Shown here: piece after piece, positions 37,779 through 45,046 of the stretch
Position numbering within the stretch: the first letter of the stretch is position 1
Layout: each line of letters starts with the position of its first letter
Source: CAVRAW01 sp963716135
GTDB lineage: Bacteria > Planctomycetota > Planctomycetia > Pirellulales > JADZDJ01
Direction of reading: 5' to 3'
Length of the DNA: 64,000 nt
Assembly (NCBI GenBank): GCA_963716135.1
Contig: OY970289.1
Location: 2,914,001 to 2,978,000, forward strand
Program-made: the position numbers and the translations under genes
The notes under the pieces: generated by a model
Told to the model about the DNA's origin: nothing
What the model saw: the letters and a program-made list of their open reading frames with translations, nothing else
The model's database searches: none

Positions 37779-38688
37779 TGCCGCCGCCAATTTGAAATCG
37801 GTGCATTCCATGCCTGTTGTGCGTCGGGAATCGGCCGCAGTGCGCAGCTTCCTGATCGGCTCGGCGCTGGCCGTGGTCGGCGTGTTCATCGTCGCTCCCG
37901 TGGCGCTGATCTTTCACTCCGCGCTGCAGCACGGCTTGGCCGCCTATTGGCATGGCCTGGCGAATAATCCCGCGACCATTCATTCCATCAAGCTCACGCT
38001 GATCGTCACGCCGGCCGCGGTGCTCTTGAACACGATCTTCGGCCTGGCGGCGGCGTGGCTCATTGCCCGCTTCCGTTTCCCCGGCCGCACTTTCCTGATC
38101 ACGCTCATCGATCTGCCGTTCTCCGTCTCGCCGGTGGTCGCCGGATTGATGCTGGTGCTGATCTTCGGCCGCTTGGGCTACCTGGGCCCTGCCTTGCGCG
38201 AAATGGACATCAAAATCATTTTCGCGCTGCCGGGCATCATTCTGGCGACCACTTTTGTCACGCTCCCCTTCGTCGCCCGCGAACTGATTCCCGTGATGGA
38301 AGCCACCGGCCCCGAAGAGGAAACCGCCGCCATCAGCCTGGGGGCCAACGCCTGGCAAATGTTCTGGCACGTGACGCTACCCAACATCAAATGGGGCCTG
38401 TTGTACGGATTGATTCTGTGCAACGCCCGCGCGATGGGGGAATTCGGGGCGGTGTACGTCGTTTCCGGCCGCATCGAAAACCAAACCACCACCATGCCCT
38501 TGCAGGTGCAAAAGCTGATGGAGCAGGCGCGCGACGTCGATGCGTTTGCGTTGGCCTCGCTGCTAACGTTTTTGGCCCTGATCACCTTGGGCCTGAAAGT
38601 ATGGCTGCAGCGCAAAGCGCGCCGGCAGCTTTTAGCCGCCGCCGCGAGAGAAGTGTCCGACCACAGCGACCCGATCCGCGGGAGCTAA
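37771..38688 (+). CDS. cysW: sulfate ABC transporter permease CysW
   Basis: 305 residues if the overlapping ATG at 37771 is used; an ATG at 37810 is possible. Six membrane segments. The EAA loop is MEATGPEEETAAISLGANAWQMFWHVTLPNIKWGLLYG; ITLIDLPFSVSPVVAGLMLVLIFG and ARAMGEFGAVYVVSGRI are CysW signatures. It pairs with CysT to form the channel. Confidence 0.95.
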   Translation: MPSAAANLKSVHSMPVVRRESAAVRSFLIGSALAVVGVFIVAPVALIFHSALQHGLAAYWHGLANNPATIHSIKLTLIVTPAAVLLNTIFGLAAAWLIARFRFPGRTFLITLIDLPFSVSPVVAGLMLVLIFGRLGYLGPALREMDIKIIFALPGIILATTFVTLPFVARELIPVMEATGPEEETAAISLGANAWQMFWHVTLPNIKWGLLYGLILCNARAMGEFGAVYVVSGRIENQTTTMPLQVQKLMEQARDVDAFALASLLTFLALITLGLKVWLQRKARRQLLAAAAREVSDHSDPIRGS

Positions 38689-38697
38689 GGAATTCCG

Positions 38698-39756
38698 ATG
38701 AGCATTACCGTTCAAAACCTCACGAAGACATTCGGCGCCTTTCGCGCCGTGGACGACGTCAGCCTCCAAATCGCCGGCGGATCGCTCGTGGCGCTCTTGG
38801 GCCCGTCGGGCTCCGGCAAGACGACGCTGTTGCGTATCATCGCCGGACTGGAATCACCCGATGGCGGCACGGTGGCCTGCCACGGCGAAGACGTCACCTA
38901 TCGCGCGGCCCGCGATCGCAACGTCGGCTTCGTGTTCCAGCATTACGCCCTGTTTCGGCACATGACGGTGTTCGAAAACATCGCCTTCGGCCTGCGAGTG
39001 AGAAAACAGCCCAAAGCGAAAATCGAAAACAAGGTCCGCGAATTATTGCGCCTGGTGCGGCTGGAGCGCATGGAGCATCGCTATCCCTCGCAACTCTCCG
39101 GCGGCCAGCGGCAACGTATCGCGCTGGCCCGGGCACTGGCGATCGAACCAAAGGTGCTATTGCTCGACGAACCCTTTGGTGCGCTGGATGCGAAAGTGCG
39201 GCAGGAGCTGCGCGGTTGGCTGCGCCGCTTGCACGACGAAATCCACACCACCAGCGTCCTGGTCACGCACGATCAAGAAGAAGCCTTTGAAGTGGCCGAC
39301 CGAGTGGTGGTGATGAATCAGGGTCGGGTGGAGCAGGTCGGCACGCCGGCCGAAGTGTTCGAGCGGCCGGCCAACCCGTTCGTCATGGACTTTTTGGGCA
39401 ACGTGAATGTGTTTCACGGCCGCGTGCAAAGCGGACAAGCGATGGTCGGCAACGTGGCCATCGCTTATCCCGAGTATCCCCATGCCGAATCGCAGCCGGC
39501 CACACTGTATATGCGGCCGCACGAGCTGGATATAGCGCTGAAGCAAAACGGCGTCCCCGGCTTGCTCGCCAGCGTTCGGCGAGTGAATCCGACCGGTTCG
39601 GTCGCCCGCATCGGGCTCAAAGCCGCCGATCACGACGCGGAAATCCAAGTCGAATTGAGCATGGATCGCTACGCGGAATTGAATTTGAAGCCGGGCGACA
39701 CAGTATTCGTGTTGCCCAAGCGCGTGCGCGTGTTCGTACCGGAGTACTCAATTTAA
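38698..39756 (+). CDS. cysA: sulfate ABC transporter ATPase CysA
   Basis: 352 residues. Walker A VALLGPSGSGKTTLLRIIAG (about 32-50), Q-loop VFQHYALFRHMTVFENIAFG, signature YPSQLSGGQRQRIALARALA, Walker B VLLLDEPFGALDAKVRQELR and H-switch TSVLVTHDQEEAFEVADRV. The C-terminal TOBE-like part (ATLYMRPHELDIAL...ELNLKPGDTVFVLPKRVRVF) matches CysA. It starts 9 bases after cysW. Confidence 0.96.
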   Translation: MSITVQNLTKTFGAFRAVDDVSLQIAGGSLVALLGPSGSGKTTLLRIIAGLESPDGGTVACHGEDVTYRAARDRNVGFVFQHYALFRHMTVFENIAFGLRVRKQPKAKIENKVRELLRLVRLERMEHRYPSQLSGGQRQRIALARALAIEPKVLLLDEPFGALDAKVRQELRGWLRRLHDEIHTTSVLVTHDQEEAFEVADRVVVMNQGRVEQVGTPAEVFERPANPFVMDFLGNVNVFHGRVQSGQAMVGNVAIAYPEYPHAESQPATLYMRPHELDIALKQNGVPGLLASVRRVNPTGSVARIGLKAADHDAEIQVELSMDRYAELNLKPGDTVFVLPKRVRVFVPEYSI

Positions 39757-39766
39757 GGTGTCCGTC

Positions 39767-39958
39767 ATGGCTCAAGCTGGCAATCACACCGTCGACGCAG
39801 CCGCCCTTTCGGCAGCTTCCGACAGTTCGACAGAACCGACATCGCTGGAACAGATCCGCGAGGCCTTACGCGGTTTGCGATACGGCACCGTGTCGATCAT
39901 CGTGCAAGACGGGGTGGTGGTGCAGATCGAGCGGACTGAAAAGCGCCGCTTGCGGTGA
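39767..39958 (+). CDS. yezD: YezD-family (DUF2292) small protein
   Basis: 63 residues from the ATG at 39767; an in-frame GTG at 39758 would add three. The C-terminal half LEQIREALRGLRYGTVSIIVQDGVVVQIERTEKRRLR is a near-ideal YezD/DUF2292 domain. The family often accompanies sulfate assimilation genes; its role is unknown. Last gene of the sbp-cysTWA operon, 10 bases after cysA. Confidence 0.88.
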   Translation: MAQAGNHTVDAAALSAASDSSTEPTSLEQIREALRGLRYGTVSIIVQDGVVVQIERTEKRRLR

Positions 39959-39977
39959 TATCGTTTTCGAAATTGAT

Positions 39978-39993
39978 TGGCACGCAAGTTGCA
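39978..39993 (+). promoter_or_regulatory. sigma-54 (-24/-12) promoter
   Basis: TGGCACGCAAGTTGCA matches the consensus TGGCACG-N4-TTGCA at every fixed position, with the required 10 bases between GG and GC. Transcription would start near 40005 and read through a 350-base leader into the lipoprotein and pseudopilin genes. Confidence 0.85.
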
Positions 39994-40004
39994 ATAAAGC
40001 GTAC

Positions 40005-40357
40005 AAAACTTTTAAGGCTTCAGTGAACCTGTGACGATTAAGTACCTCGTATCGTTGCCGACCCGCGGGTACGGGAGGCAAGCAAGTAAAATTTCTCGGC
40101 GTAGTCGACCGGTGCACCGGAGGTGCGCTTACGGCATCTTTTTGAGAGATGCGCATGCACCGAACGAATACTCTTCACGCCCACACAGCGATCGCTTGTT
40201 GTCGCTGCGCCTGTATTTAGTCTGTGCGCTCGGTCGGAATTTTTCCGCTCGTCGTGCGGACGCTGAGGGAACGGTGTTTCCCACTGGTTGGCTGTTATAC
40301 AGGAAGAGAGTCCGTTGGTTTGTTCAATGTTCACAAATTCGATCAAGGAGATAAGCA
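40005..40357 (+). promoter_or_regulatory. long structured 5-prime leader
   Basis: About 350 bases without a gene, between the sigma-54 start and the lipoprotein ATG. It contains perfect short palindromes ACCCGCGGGT (40061-40070) and CCGGTGCACCGG (40109-40120). AAGGAG lies just before the ATG at 40358. No known riboswitch pattern was recognised. Confidence 0.45.
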
Positions 40358-40843
40358 ATGAGCCAGGCATCAACAATTCGCATTCAGGATCGCCGCGTGT
40401 GGTTTTTCCACGGCGTTGCGGCGGCACTTGTCGTGCTAGTGGTTGCAAGCGCCGGTTGCTCGCAAGAACAAGATCCCAGGTTTCTGCCGGTGTTTCCAGC
40501 CAAGGGAACGGTGACCTTCAAGGGCAAGGTGCCGGAGGGCGCATCGGTCGCGCTGCATCCGAAGGACCCTGAATTGGCGAAGAACCCCAAGTTCATTCCG
40601 CCGTGCGCGAACGTGCAGCCCGATGGCACCTTCGCGCTCACTAGCTACAAGTCCAACGACGGCGCCGTTCCGGGCGATTACGTGCTCACGATCACGTGGC
40701 ACAAAACCATCAAGCGCTCCAACGGTGAACCGGACCTGGGGCCCAACCTGCTGCCGGCGCAGTACGGCAAAGCAAAGACCTCGCCGGTGATCGTCAAGAT
40801 CGCGGACGGCAAGAACGAACTCCCCCCGATCGTGTTGAAGTGA
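40358..40843 (+). CDS. lipoprotein with carboxypeptidase-regulatory-like beta domain
   Basis: 161 residues. A long charged leader (MSQASTIRIQDRRVWF) precedes the hydrophobic stretch GVAAALVVLVVASAGCSQ with a lipobox Cys at about 34. The rest is a single beta-sandwich: VFPAKGTVTFKGKVPEGASVALHP, DGTFALTSYKSNDGAVPGDYVLTITW and a final VIVKIADGKNELPPIVLK. This matches the small lipoproteins commonly paired with DUF1559 pseudopilins in planctomycetes. Ligand unknown. Confidence 0.85.
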   Translation: MSQASTIRIQDRRVWFFHGVAAALVVLVVASAGCSQEQDPRFLPVFPAKGTVTFKGKVPEGASVALHPKDPELAKNPKFIPPCANVQPDGTFALTSYKSNDGAVPGDYVLTITWHKTIKRSNGEPDLGPNLLPAQYGKAKTSPVIVKIADGKNELPPIVLK

Positions 40844-40892
40844 CGCTTAACATTCTCACCCAAACCATTTTCCAAATTCAGGAGTTCCATTC

Positions 40893-41964
40893 ATGAAACG
40901 GAATTTTCTCGATTCGAACCGATTCGCATTCACGCTGGTTGAACTGCTGGTGGTGATCGCCATCATCGCGGTGTTGGTCGCTTTATTGCTGCCGGCGGTG
41001 CAGGCGGCCCGCGAAGCCGCCCGCCGCACACAATGCCAGAATAATCTCAAGCAAATTGGCTTGACGGTTCACAATTACGGCAGTGCGCGTAAAGCAGCTC
41101 CCTTCCAGTTCTCGTCCCGGCGGTTCGACGACAGCGCCCCGCGTCGCCGGTTTGACCTTGCTGTTGCCTTATATGGAAGAAGGGGTGCTGGTGAAGAACT
41201 ACGACTTCACTTTGAACTGGGATGCCAGCACCGGCAAAGACGGCGCGAATCTCTCCATCACTTCTCAAGTAATCTCGACCCTGATTTGCCCCTCCGATCC
41301 GCAAGACTACAAACGTCTCGACGGCGATCCGCAAACGAGCGCCACCATCACCAGTTGGGGCCCCTATGTGGCCGTCACCGATTATTCGCCCACCATCGGC
41401 GTGCATCCCGATTTGGGCACGCTGCCTGATATTTCCCCCTCCGGCAAACCGCTGTTGAATCTGGTCGACGATCCGACGATCAGTTGGGATGCCACCAACA
41501 AAAGCGCCACCAGCGGCTTTCTCCGTAAGAACGCCACGGTGCAATTCAAGGATGTTACCGACGGACTTTCGAAAACCATCATGTATGCCGAATCGATCGG
41601 CCGGCCGTACGTCATGCAGAAAGGGCGAGTCGTCAACGACGACGTCGTGAACTATCACCAGAACGGCGGCGGCTGGTCGCGCCCTGCCAGCGACATCACC
41701 CTGCATGGTTCGCTGGCCGATGGCACGGCGCTGGGCGGACCGTGCCCCATGAATTGCACCAACGGCGAATATTTCTCCGCCTATCCGGTGGCGCCGTGGT
41801 TCTCCGAAGGCACCTCGGAGATCTACTCCACGCACGCCGGCGGCGCAAATTTCTGCTTCGGCGACGGCTCGGTCCATTTCATCGCCGAAAACCTCGACAT
41901 CCGCATGCTGGCCCGGCTGATTGCTCGCGCCGACGGTTTGCAAATTGTCGGAGTCAATTATTAA
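40893..41964 (+). CDS. DUF1559 pseudopilin with H-X9-DG motif
   Basis: About 357 residues after repair. Prepilin leader MKRNFLDSNRFAFTLVELLVVIAIIAVLVALLLPAVQAAREAARRTQCQNNLKQI, with cleavage expected before FTLVE although the preceding residue is Ala rather than the usual Gly. The globular part ends with STHAGGANFCFGDGSVHFI, the planctomycete H-X9-DG box. The frame breaks near 41090 (after HNYGSAR); the next frame continues KQLPSSSRPGGSTTAPRVAG, explained by one extra A or two lost bases. It follows the lipoprotein by 49 bases. Confidence 0.9.
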
Positions 41965-42004
41965 CGCAGCCCATTTGCTGGCACGGATTCACTTCACGGG
42001 CCGC

Positions 42005-42032
42005 AAGCCCGGGGGTTGCAGCCCCCGGGCTT
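42005..42032. repeat. 28-bp near-perfect palindrome (AAGCCC element, copy 2)
   Basis: Half-site AAGCCCGGGGGTTG, with one central mismatch, 40 bases after the pseudopilin stop. Same architecture as copies 1 and 3; here it could act as the terminator of the lipoprotein-pseudopilin transcript. Confidence 0.8.
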
Positions 42033-42079
42033 CGAGCCGCGTGTGCGCGCCAACATTGGCAAACACAAAGGAACTTCGT

Positions 42080-42652
42080 ATGTCGCGCAAATTCCTGGTA
42101 ATTCCCGCAGGTCAAGAGCTTGCCCCCACGCGGCTAGATCAAGTGCTTTCGCGGCTGGAATTGCAGTTCATGCTGCGCAACGATCTTGGCTTGATCTATT
42201 CGCTGATCGTCCATCTCCGCGATCGTCTTGTGACGCTTGATCTGTGCGATGAAATGGACGCCATCCGCGCGGGTATTGCATTGGAAGAGGCCCTGCTGAA
42301 CGCCATGTTTCACGGCAACCTGGAACTCACCTCCGCGCAGCTTCAACAGGCCAGCGCCGAACTGATGACCCACGGCCGCAGTTCGTTGATGGCCGCTCGG
42401 CAAAAAGCAGCACGATACCGCGATCGGCGAATCCACGTCAGTGCCGACCTGTCGCGCGGTCAGGCCGAGTTTGTCATTCGCGACGAAGGCCCCGGCTTCG
42501 ACACCTCCGCCCACTTGCCGCTGGTCATCGCCGAAGCGCCGCGGCGCCCCGTAGGGCATGGCCTGGAGCTGATGCACGCCTTCATGGACGAAGTGCGTTT
42601 CAACGAACGCGGGAACCAGGTCACGCTGATCAAACGGAGCGTTGCTGCTTGA
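42080..42652 (+). CDS. GHKL ATP-binding protein, anti-sigma kinase type
   Basis: 190 residues from the ATG at 42080. The N box is AGIALEEALLNAMFHGNLEL (about 70-88), the G1 box IRDEGPGFDTS and the G2 box PVGHGLELMHAF. An insertion of about 25 residues (QLQQASAELMTHGRSSLMAARQKAARYRDRRIHV) between the N box and G1 distinguishes it from the shorter paralogue at 8983. It probably phosphorylates or binds a STAS partner. Confidence 0.87.
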   Translation: MSRKFLVIPAGQELAPTRLDQVLSRLELQFMLRNDLGLIYSLIVHLRDRLVTLDLCDEMDAIRAGIALEEALLNAMFHGNLELTSAQLQQASAELMTHGRSSLMAARQKAARYRDRRIHVSADLSRGQAEFVIRDEGPGFDTSAHLPLVIAEAPRRPVGHGLELMHAFMDEVRFNERGNQVTLIKRSVAA

Positions 42653-42685
42653 GCATCGCCGCTTTGTCGCGCCGCGCAAAAACAA

Positions 42686-42714
42686 AAGCCCAGGGGGTGC
42701 GCCCCCCTGGGCTT
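42686..42714. repeat. 29-bp palindromic AAGCCC element, copy 3
   Basis: Arms AAGCCCAGGGGG and CCCCCTGGGCTT around a short GC-rich centre, between the convergent GHKL and Cys-rich genes. Suited to act as a bidirectional terminator. Confidence 0.8.
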
Positions 42715-42758
42715 GCAGGAACTTTGTGATTTCCGTTTTCGGATCGTCACACGTTGGA

Positions 42759-43286
42759 TTACCGGCCGCGATGTTGCTGATGCTGTTGATGCTGCTGGTG
42801 CTGTTGATGGTGCTGTTGATCGTGGCCGCAGCAAACCGGCGTGCCGTTGAAGCACACGTAGCAGGCGCAGCCGTTTTCGCAGCACTTGCTGCAGCATTCG
42901 CAGCAGGCCTGCAGCGCCGCACAGCACTGCTTGTCGCCGCTGGTGCAGTGGATCGTGCAACCGTCATTGGTGTACTCGCATTTGCAATGGCAGTTGGTGA
43001 ACGAGCATTCGCAGCATTGCAAGCCGTTTTGAGTGCACGAGCAACTGCACAGGCCATCGCATAACATGCGGCAGAGATTCTGCAGCGTGCCGCACGACAG
43101 TTCGTCGTCGCAATGGCAGTGAATCTTGCAGCCGCCGGTGCACTTTTCGAACTCGATCTTGCACCGCGGCACCACGCACCACTGTGCGCCCGGCTGTCCC
43201 GGTTGTGCGCCGGGGTGCCACTGGTGCTGCTGATGCTGCGAAGGCGATCCGAGGGCAAAACGTTCCATGACTACTGCACTCGACAT
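42759..43286 (-). CDS. Cys-rich protein with Gln/His-rich tails
   Basis: 175 residues; AGGAG lies 7 bases before the ATG at 43286. No signal peptide. After a Gln/His/Pro-rich start (SPSQHQQHQWHPGAQPGQ), the core (about 36-152) holds 33 cysteines in recurring motifs such as GGCKIHCHCDD, CSCSCTQNGLQCCEC and CTIHCTSGDKQCC, with near-repeats of CKIHC and CTIHC. The tail is HHQQHQQHQQHQQH encoded by a CTGTTGATG-type trinucleotide-rich tract that could slip. Not recognised; metal binding or a cross-linked structural protein is a guess. Confidence 0.7.
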   Translation of the reverse strand: MSSAVVMERFALGSPSQHQQHQWHPGAQPGQPGAQWCVVPRCKIEFEKCTGGCKIHCHCDDELSCGTLQNLCRMLCDGLCSCSCTQNGLQCCECSFTNCHCKCEYTNDGCTIHCTSGDKQCCAALQACCECCSKCCENGCACYVCFNGTPVCCGHDQQHHQQHQQHQQHQQHRGR

Positions 43287-43712
43287 AGAAAGCTCCTTTC
43301 GTCCTGATCGGGGGTTGCCACGGCGATTTCGCGCCCACTGCGCAGTGGCGAGCCCATCAACGTAAAGCTCTTCAGCCCGGCCAAGATTGTTTGGCGCGAC
43401 CTCCGGGCATTTTCCCGGTCAGAGGCGCCGGGCGACGTTTAAATACCTCCCGCTCTCGCGGGTCAGAAACCAGCAGAAAATATGCGCCATCGGGAGTGTT
43501 TCGACAAGAGAGCTTTTCGTTTGGGCAAATTCTGCTTGCCAGTCAAGCTTTTCCGGCCGATGCGCGTCTGACGTGGCTCTGGTAGAACGTCGTTCATCAG
43601 GTCGCCCCGGTCCGATGATTACTGAGGCGCTCGACCTGGCGATGCTTGCATGCCGTGGATGCGGCGGACAGCCATCGAACCCGAAGAAAACCGCCGAAAA
43701 GAAGGAACCGCC
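43287..43712. other. intergenic with a possible 33-codon ORF
   Basis: About 425 bases upstream of both the Cys-rich gene (minus) and the small ORF at 43713 (plus); presumably carries divergent promoters. One short frame, 43615-43716, is described separately. Otherwise no feature is convincing. Confidence 0.4.
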
Positions 43713-43716
43713 GTGA
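43615..43716 (+). CDS. possible 33-residue micropeptide, coupled to the next gene
   Basis: ATG at 43615; the peptide has a CRGCGG pair followed by a Lys/Pro-rich tail (PKKTAEKKEPP). Its TGA overlaps the GTG of the next gene (GTGA), the arrangement of translationally coupled genes. No clear ribosome-binding site; treat as tentative. Confidence 0.3.
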   Translation: MITEALDLAMLACRGCGGQPSNPKKTAEKKEPP

Positions 43717-43931
43717 TCGACCATCGACGATTTTCGATCCCCTCCGAGACGCCCTCGCGCAGCTCGGTCGCCGCGGTTCCGCCCATGCTGAATCAACATC
43801 CGCAAGCGGCGATGTCTCCCATGGAAATGTTGGCTCGTCTGTACGCCATGGCCTACGAACAGGCTCGCGCCTCGGTCGCGCAGCGCCAGTGGGAAGAACT
43901 GTTGGAGCGGCTGTTCAACTCTCCGGCCTAG
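43713..43931 (+). CDS. small protein of unknown function
   Basis: 72 residues from a GTG at 43713, with AAGGA 6 bases upstream. The N-terminal half is Ser/Pro-rich (RRFSIPSETPSRSSVAAVPP). The C-terminal half is one amphipathic helix, MSPMEMLARLYAMAYEQARASVAQRQWEELLERLF. No signal peptide. The longer frame from 43650 is less likely to be translated. Not recognised. Confidence 0.55.
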   Translation: MIDHRRFSIPSETPSRSSVAAVPPMLNQHPQAAMSPMEMLARLYAMAYEQARASVAQRQWEELLERLFNSPA

Positions 43932-44070
43932 CGCGAACGCCTCTCGCCCCTCGACTGTCGCCTCTCTTCCCTCGTCCCTCGTCCATTGCCCCTTTCCTGC
44001 GCCACTCCGCGCCGACCTTTCCGCAGTCTAAGATTGCACAGGCCGATTGCTTGACCGCATCGACCCCCTC

Positions 44071-44144
44071 GGGCGGTTAGCTCAGTTGGTTAGAGCGCCT
44101 GGTTTACACCCAGGAGGTCACAGGTCCGAGTCCTGTACCGCCCA
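44071..44144 (+). tRNA. tRNA-Val (anticodon TAC)
   Basis: 74 bases. The acceptor GGGCGGT pairs with ACCGCCC; D arm TAGCTCAGTTGGTTAGAGC; anticodon stem CCTGG/CCAGG around TTTACAC (anticodon TAC); T arm ACAGGTCCGAGTCCTGT. Discriminator A; the CCA end is not encoded. Confidence 0.96.
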
Positions 44145-44258
44145 TTTGATGCCGCGGCAGTTCGACGGTCGGTTACGCATTTGAGCGCCGCTTTGGGCAC
44201 CGCGACGATCGGATCCGCCGGCTTCAATAGCGCGATCGCGGCGGCTTACGCGGCATCG

Positions 44259-44966
44259 TTATCGTCCGAAATATCGGTTCCAAACGGTGGTCGGCGACGT
44301 TGCAGTAGTGGGATTTTGCAGCGCTGGCGACTCGGATTCCAGCCGCTTGAGAAACGACGGTTCGTCCAACTTTCGCACCGCGTCAAGCAAGCCACCGCTG
44401 GCTGCCGATTCTCGCCTTCCGGCAGTTTGCTTTTGCGATCGTTGATCGATGCCAGCCTGGTTGTCCGCCGACGGATGGAGTTGGTCCGGGCTCGCCTGCT
44501 GGCAGCACTTCTCGCAGCAGTATTCCACCACCCATCTGTACGTGGGCACTTTTTCGCCGACTTCGTACTTCATGAGCTTGTTCACCCCGCGCATTCTCCC
44601 GTTGCAGCTTGGCTCCCACAGCGTGCGATGTTCGCGGTCGCGGTGGCATAGGAGCAAGCGATCCAAAAACGCATGGTGGTTGCCCGCGCACGCTTCGCAA
44701 TCGGCCGGATGCACCTGGCAGCAGGGATTTTCCTGGCATACTTCGCCGCATTTTTCGCTGCGCCCCGGAATGCACACGTCCTCCTCTTTGGAGCAATAGC
44801 AAACCTTTTTCACTTCCTTCATCTCGCAAACCACGTGGCACACTCGATGGCAGTGCGTCATGCACCCGCAATGTGCGCACTTGCAGTCGCGGCAGTCATC
44901 GTCGGCCGCCGCGAAGATGGCGCCACACAGACCGAACAAAACCGCGATGAATAGGAATCGTTTCAT
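44259..44966 (-). CDS. exported Cys-rich protein
   Basis: 235 residues. Signal peptide MKRFLFIAVLFGLCGAIFAA. The mature protein begins DDDCRDCKCAHCGCMTHCHRVCHVVCEMK and holds about 23 Cys spread over 150 residues (for example CYCSKEEDVCIPGRSEKCGEVC and EYCCEKCCQQ), then a Ser/Gln-rich cysteine-free tail ending VWNRYFGR. The spacing suggests disulfides or metal sites in the periplasm. No family recognised. The stop is 110 bases from tRNA-Val; it lies downstream of the porin gene on the same strand. Confidence 0.7.
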   Translation of the reverse strand: MKRFLFIAVLFGLCGAIFAAADDDCRDCKCAHCGCMTHCHRVCHVVCEMKEVKKVCYCSKEEDVCIPGRSEKCGEVCQENPCCQVHPADCEACAGNHHAFLDRLLLCHRDREHRTLWEPSCNGRMRGVNKLMKYEVGEKVPTYRWVVEYCCEKCCQQASPDQLHPSADNQAGIDQRSQKQTAGRRESAASGGLLDAVRKLDEPSFLKRLESESPALQNPTTATSPTTVWNRYFGR

Positions 44967-45046
44967 GGCAATTTATTCTTTCAATTCGGCTGCCGGATTC
45001 ACTCGCCTCTCGTCCCTCGCCCCTCGCCTCTCGTCTCTCGCCCCTC

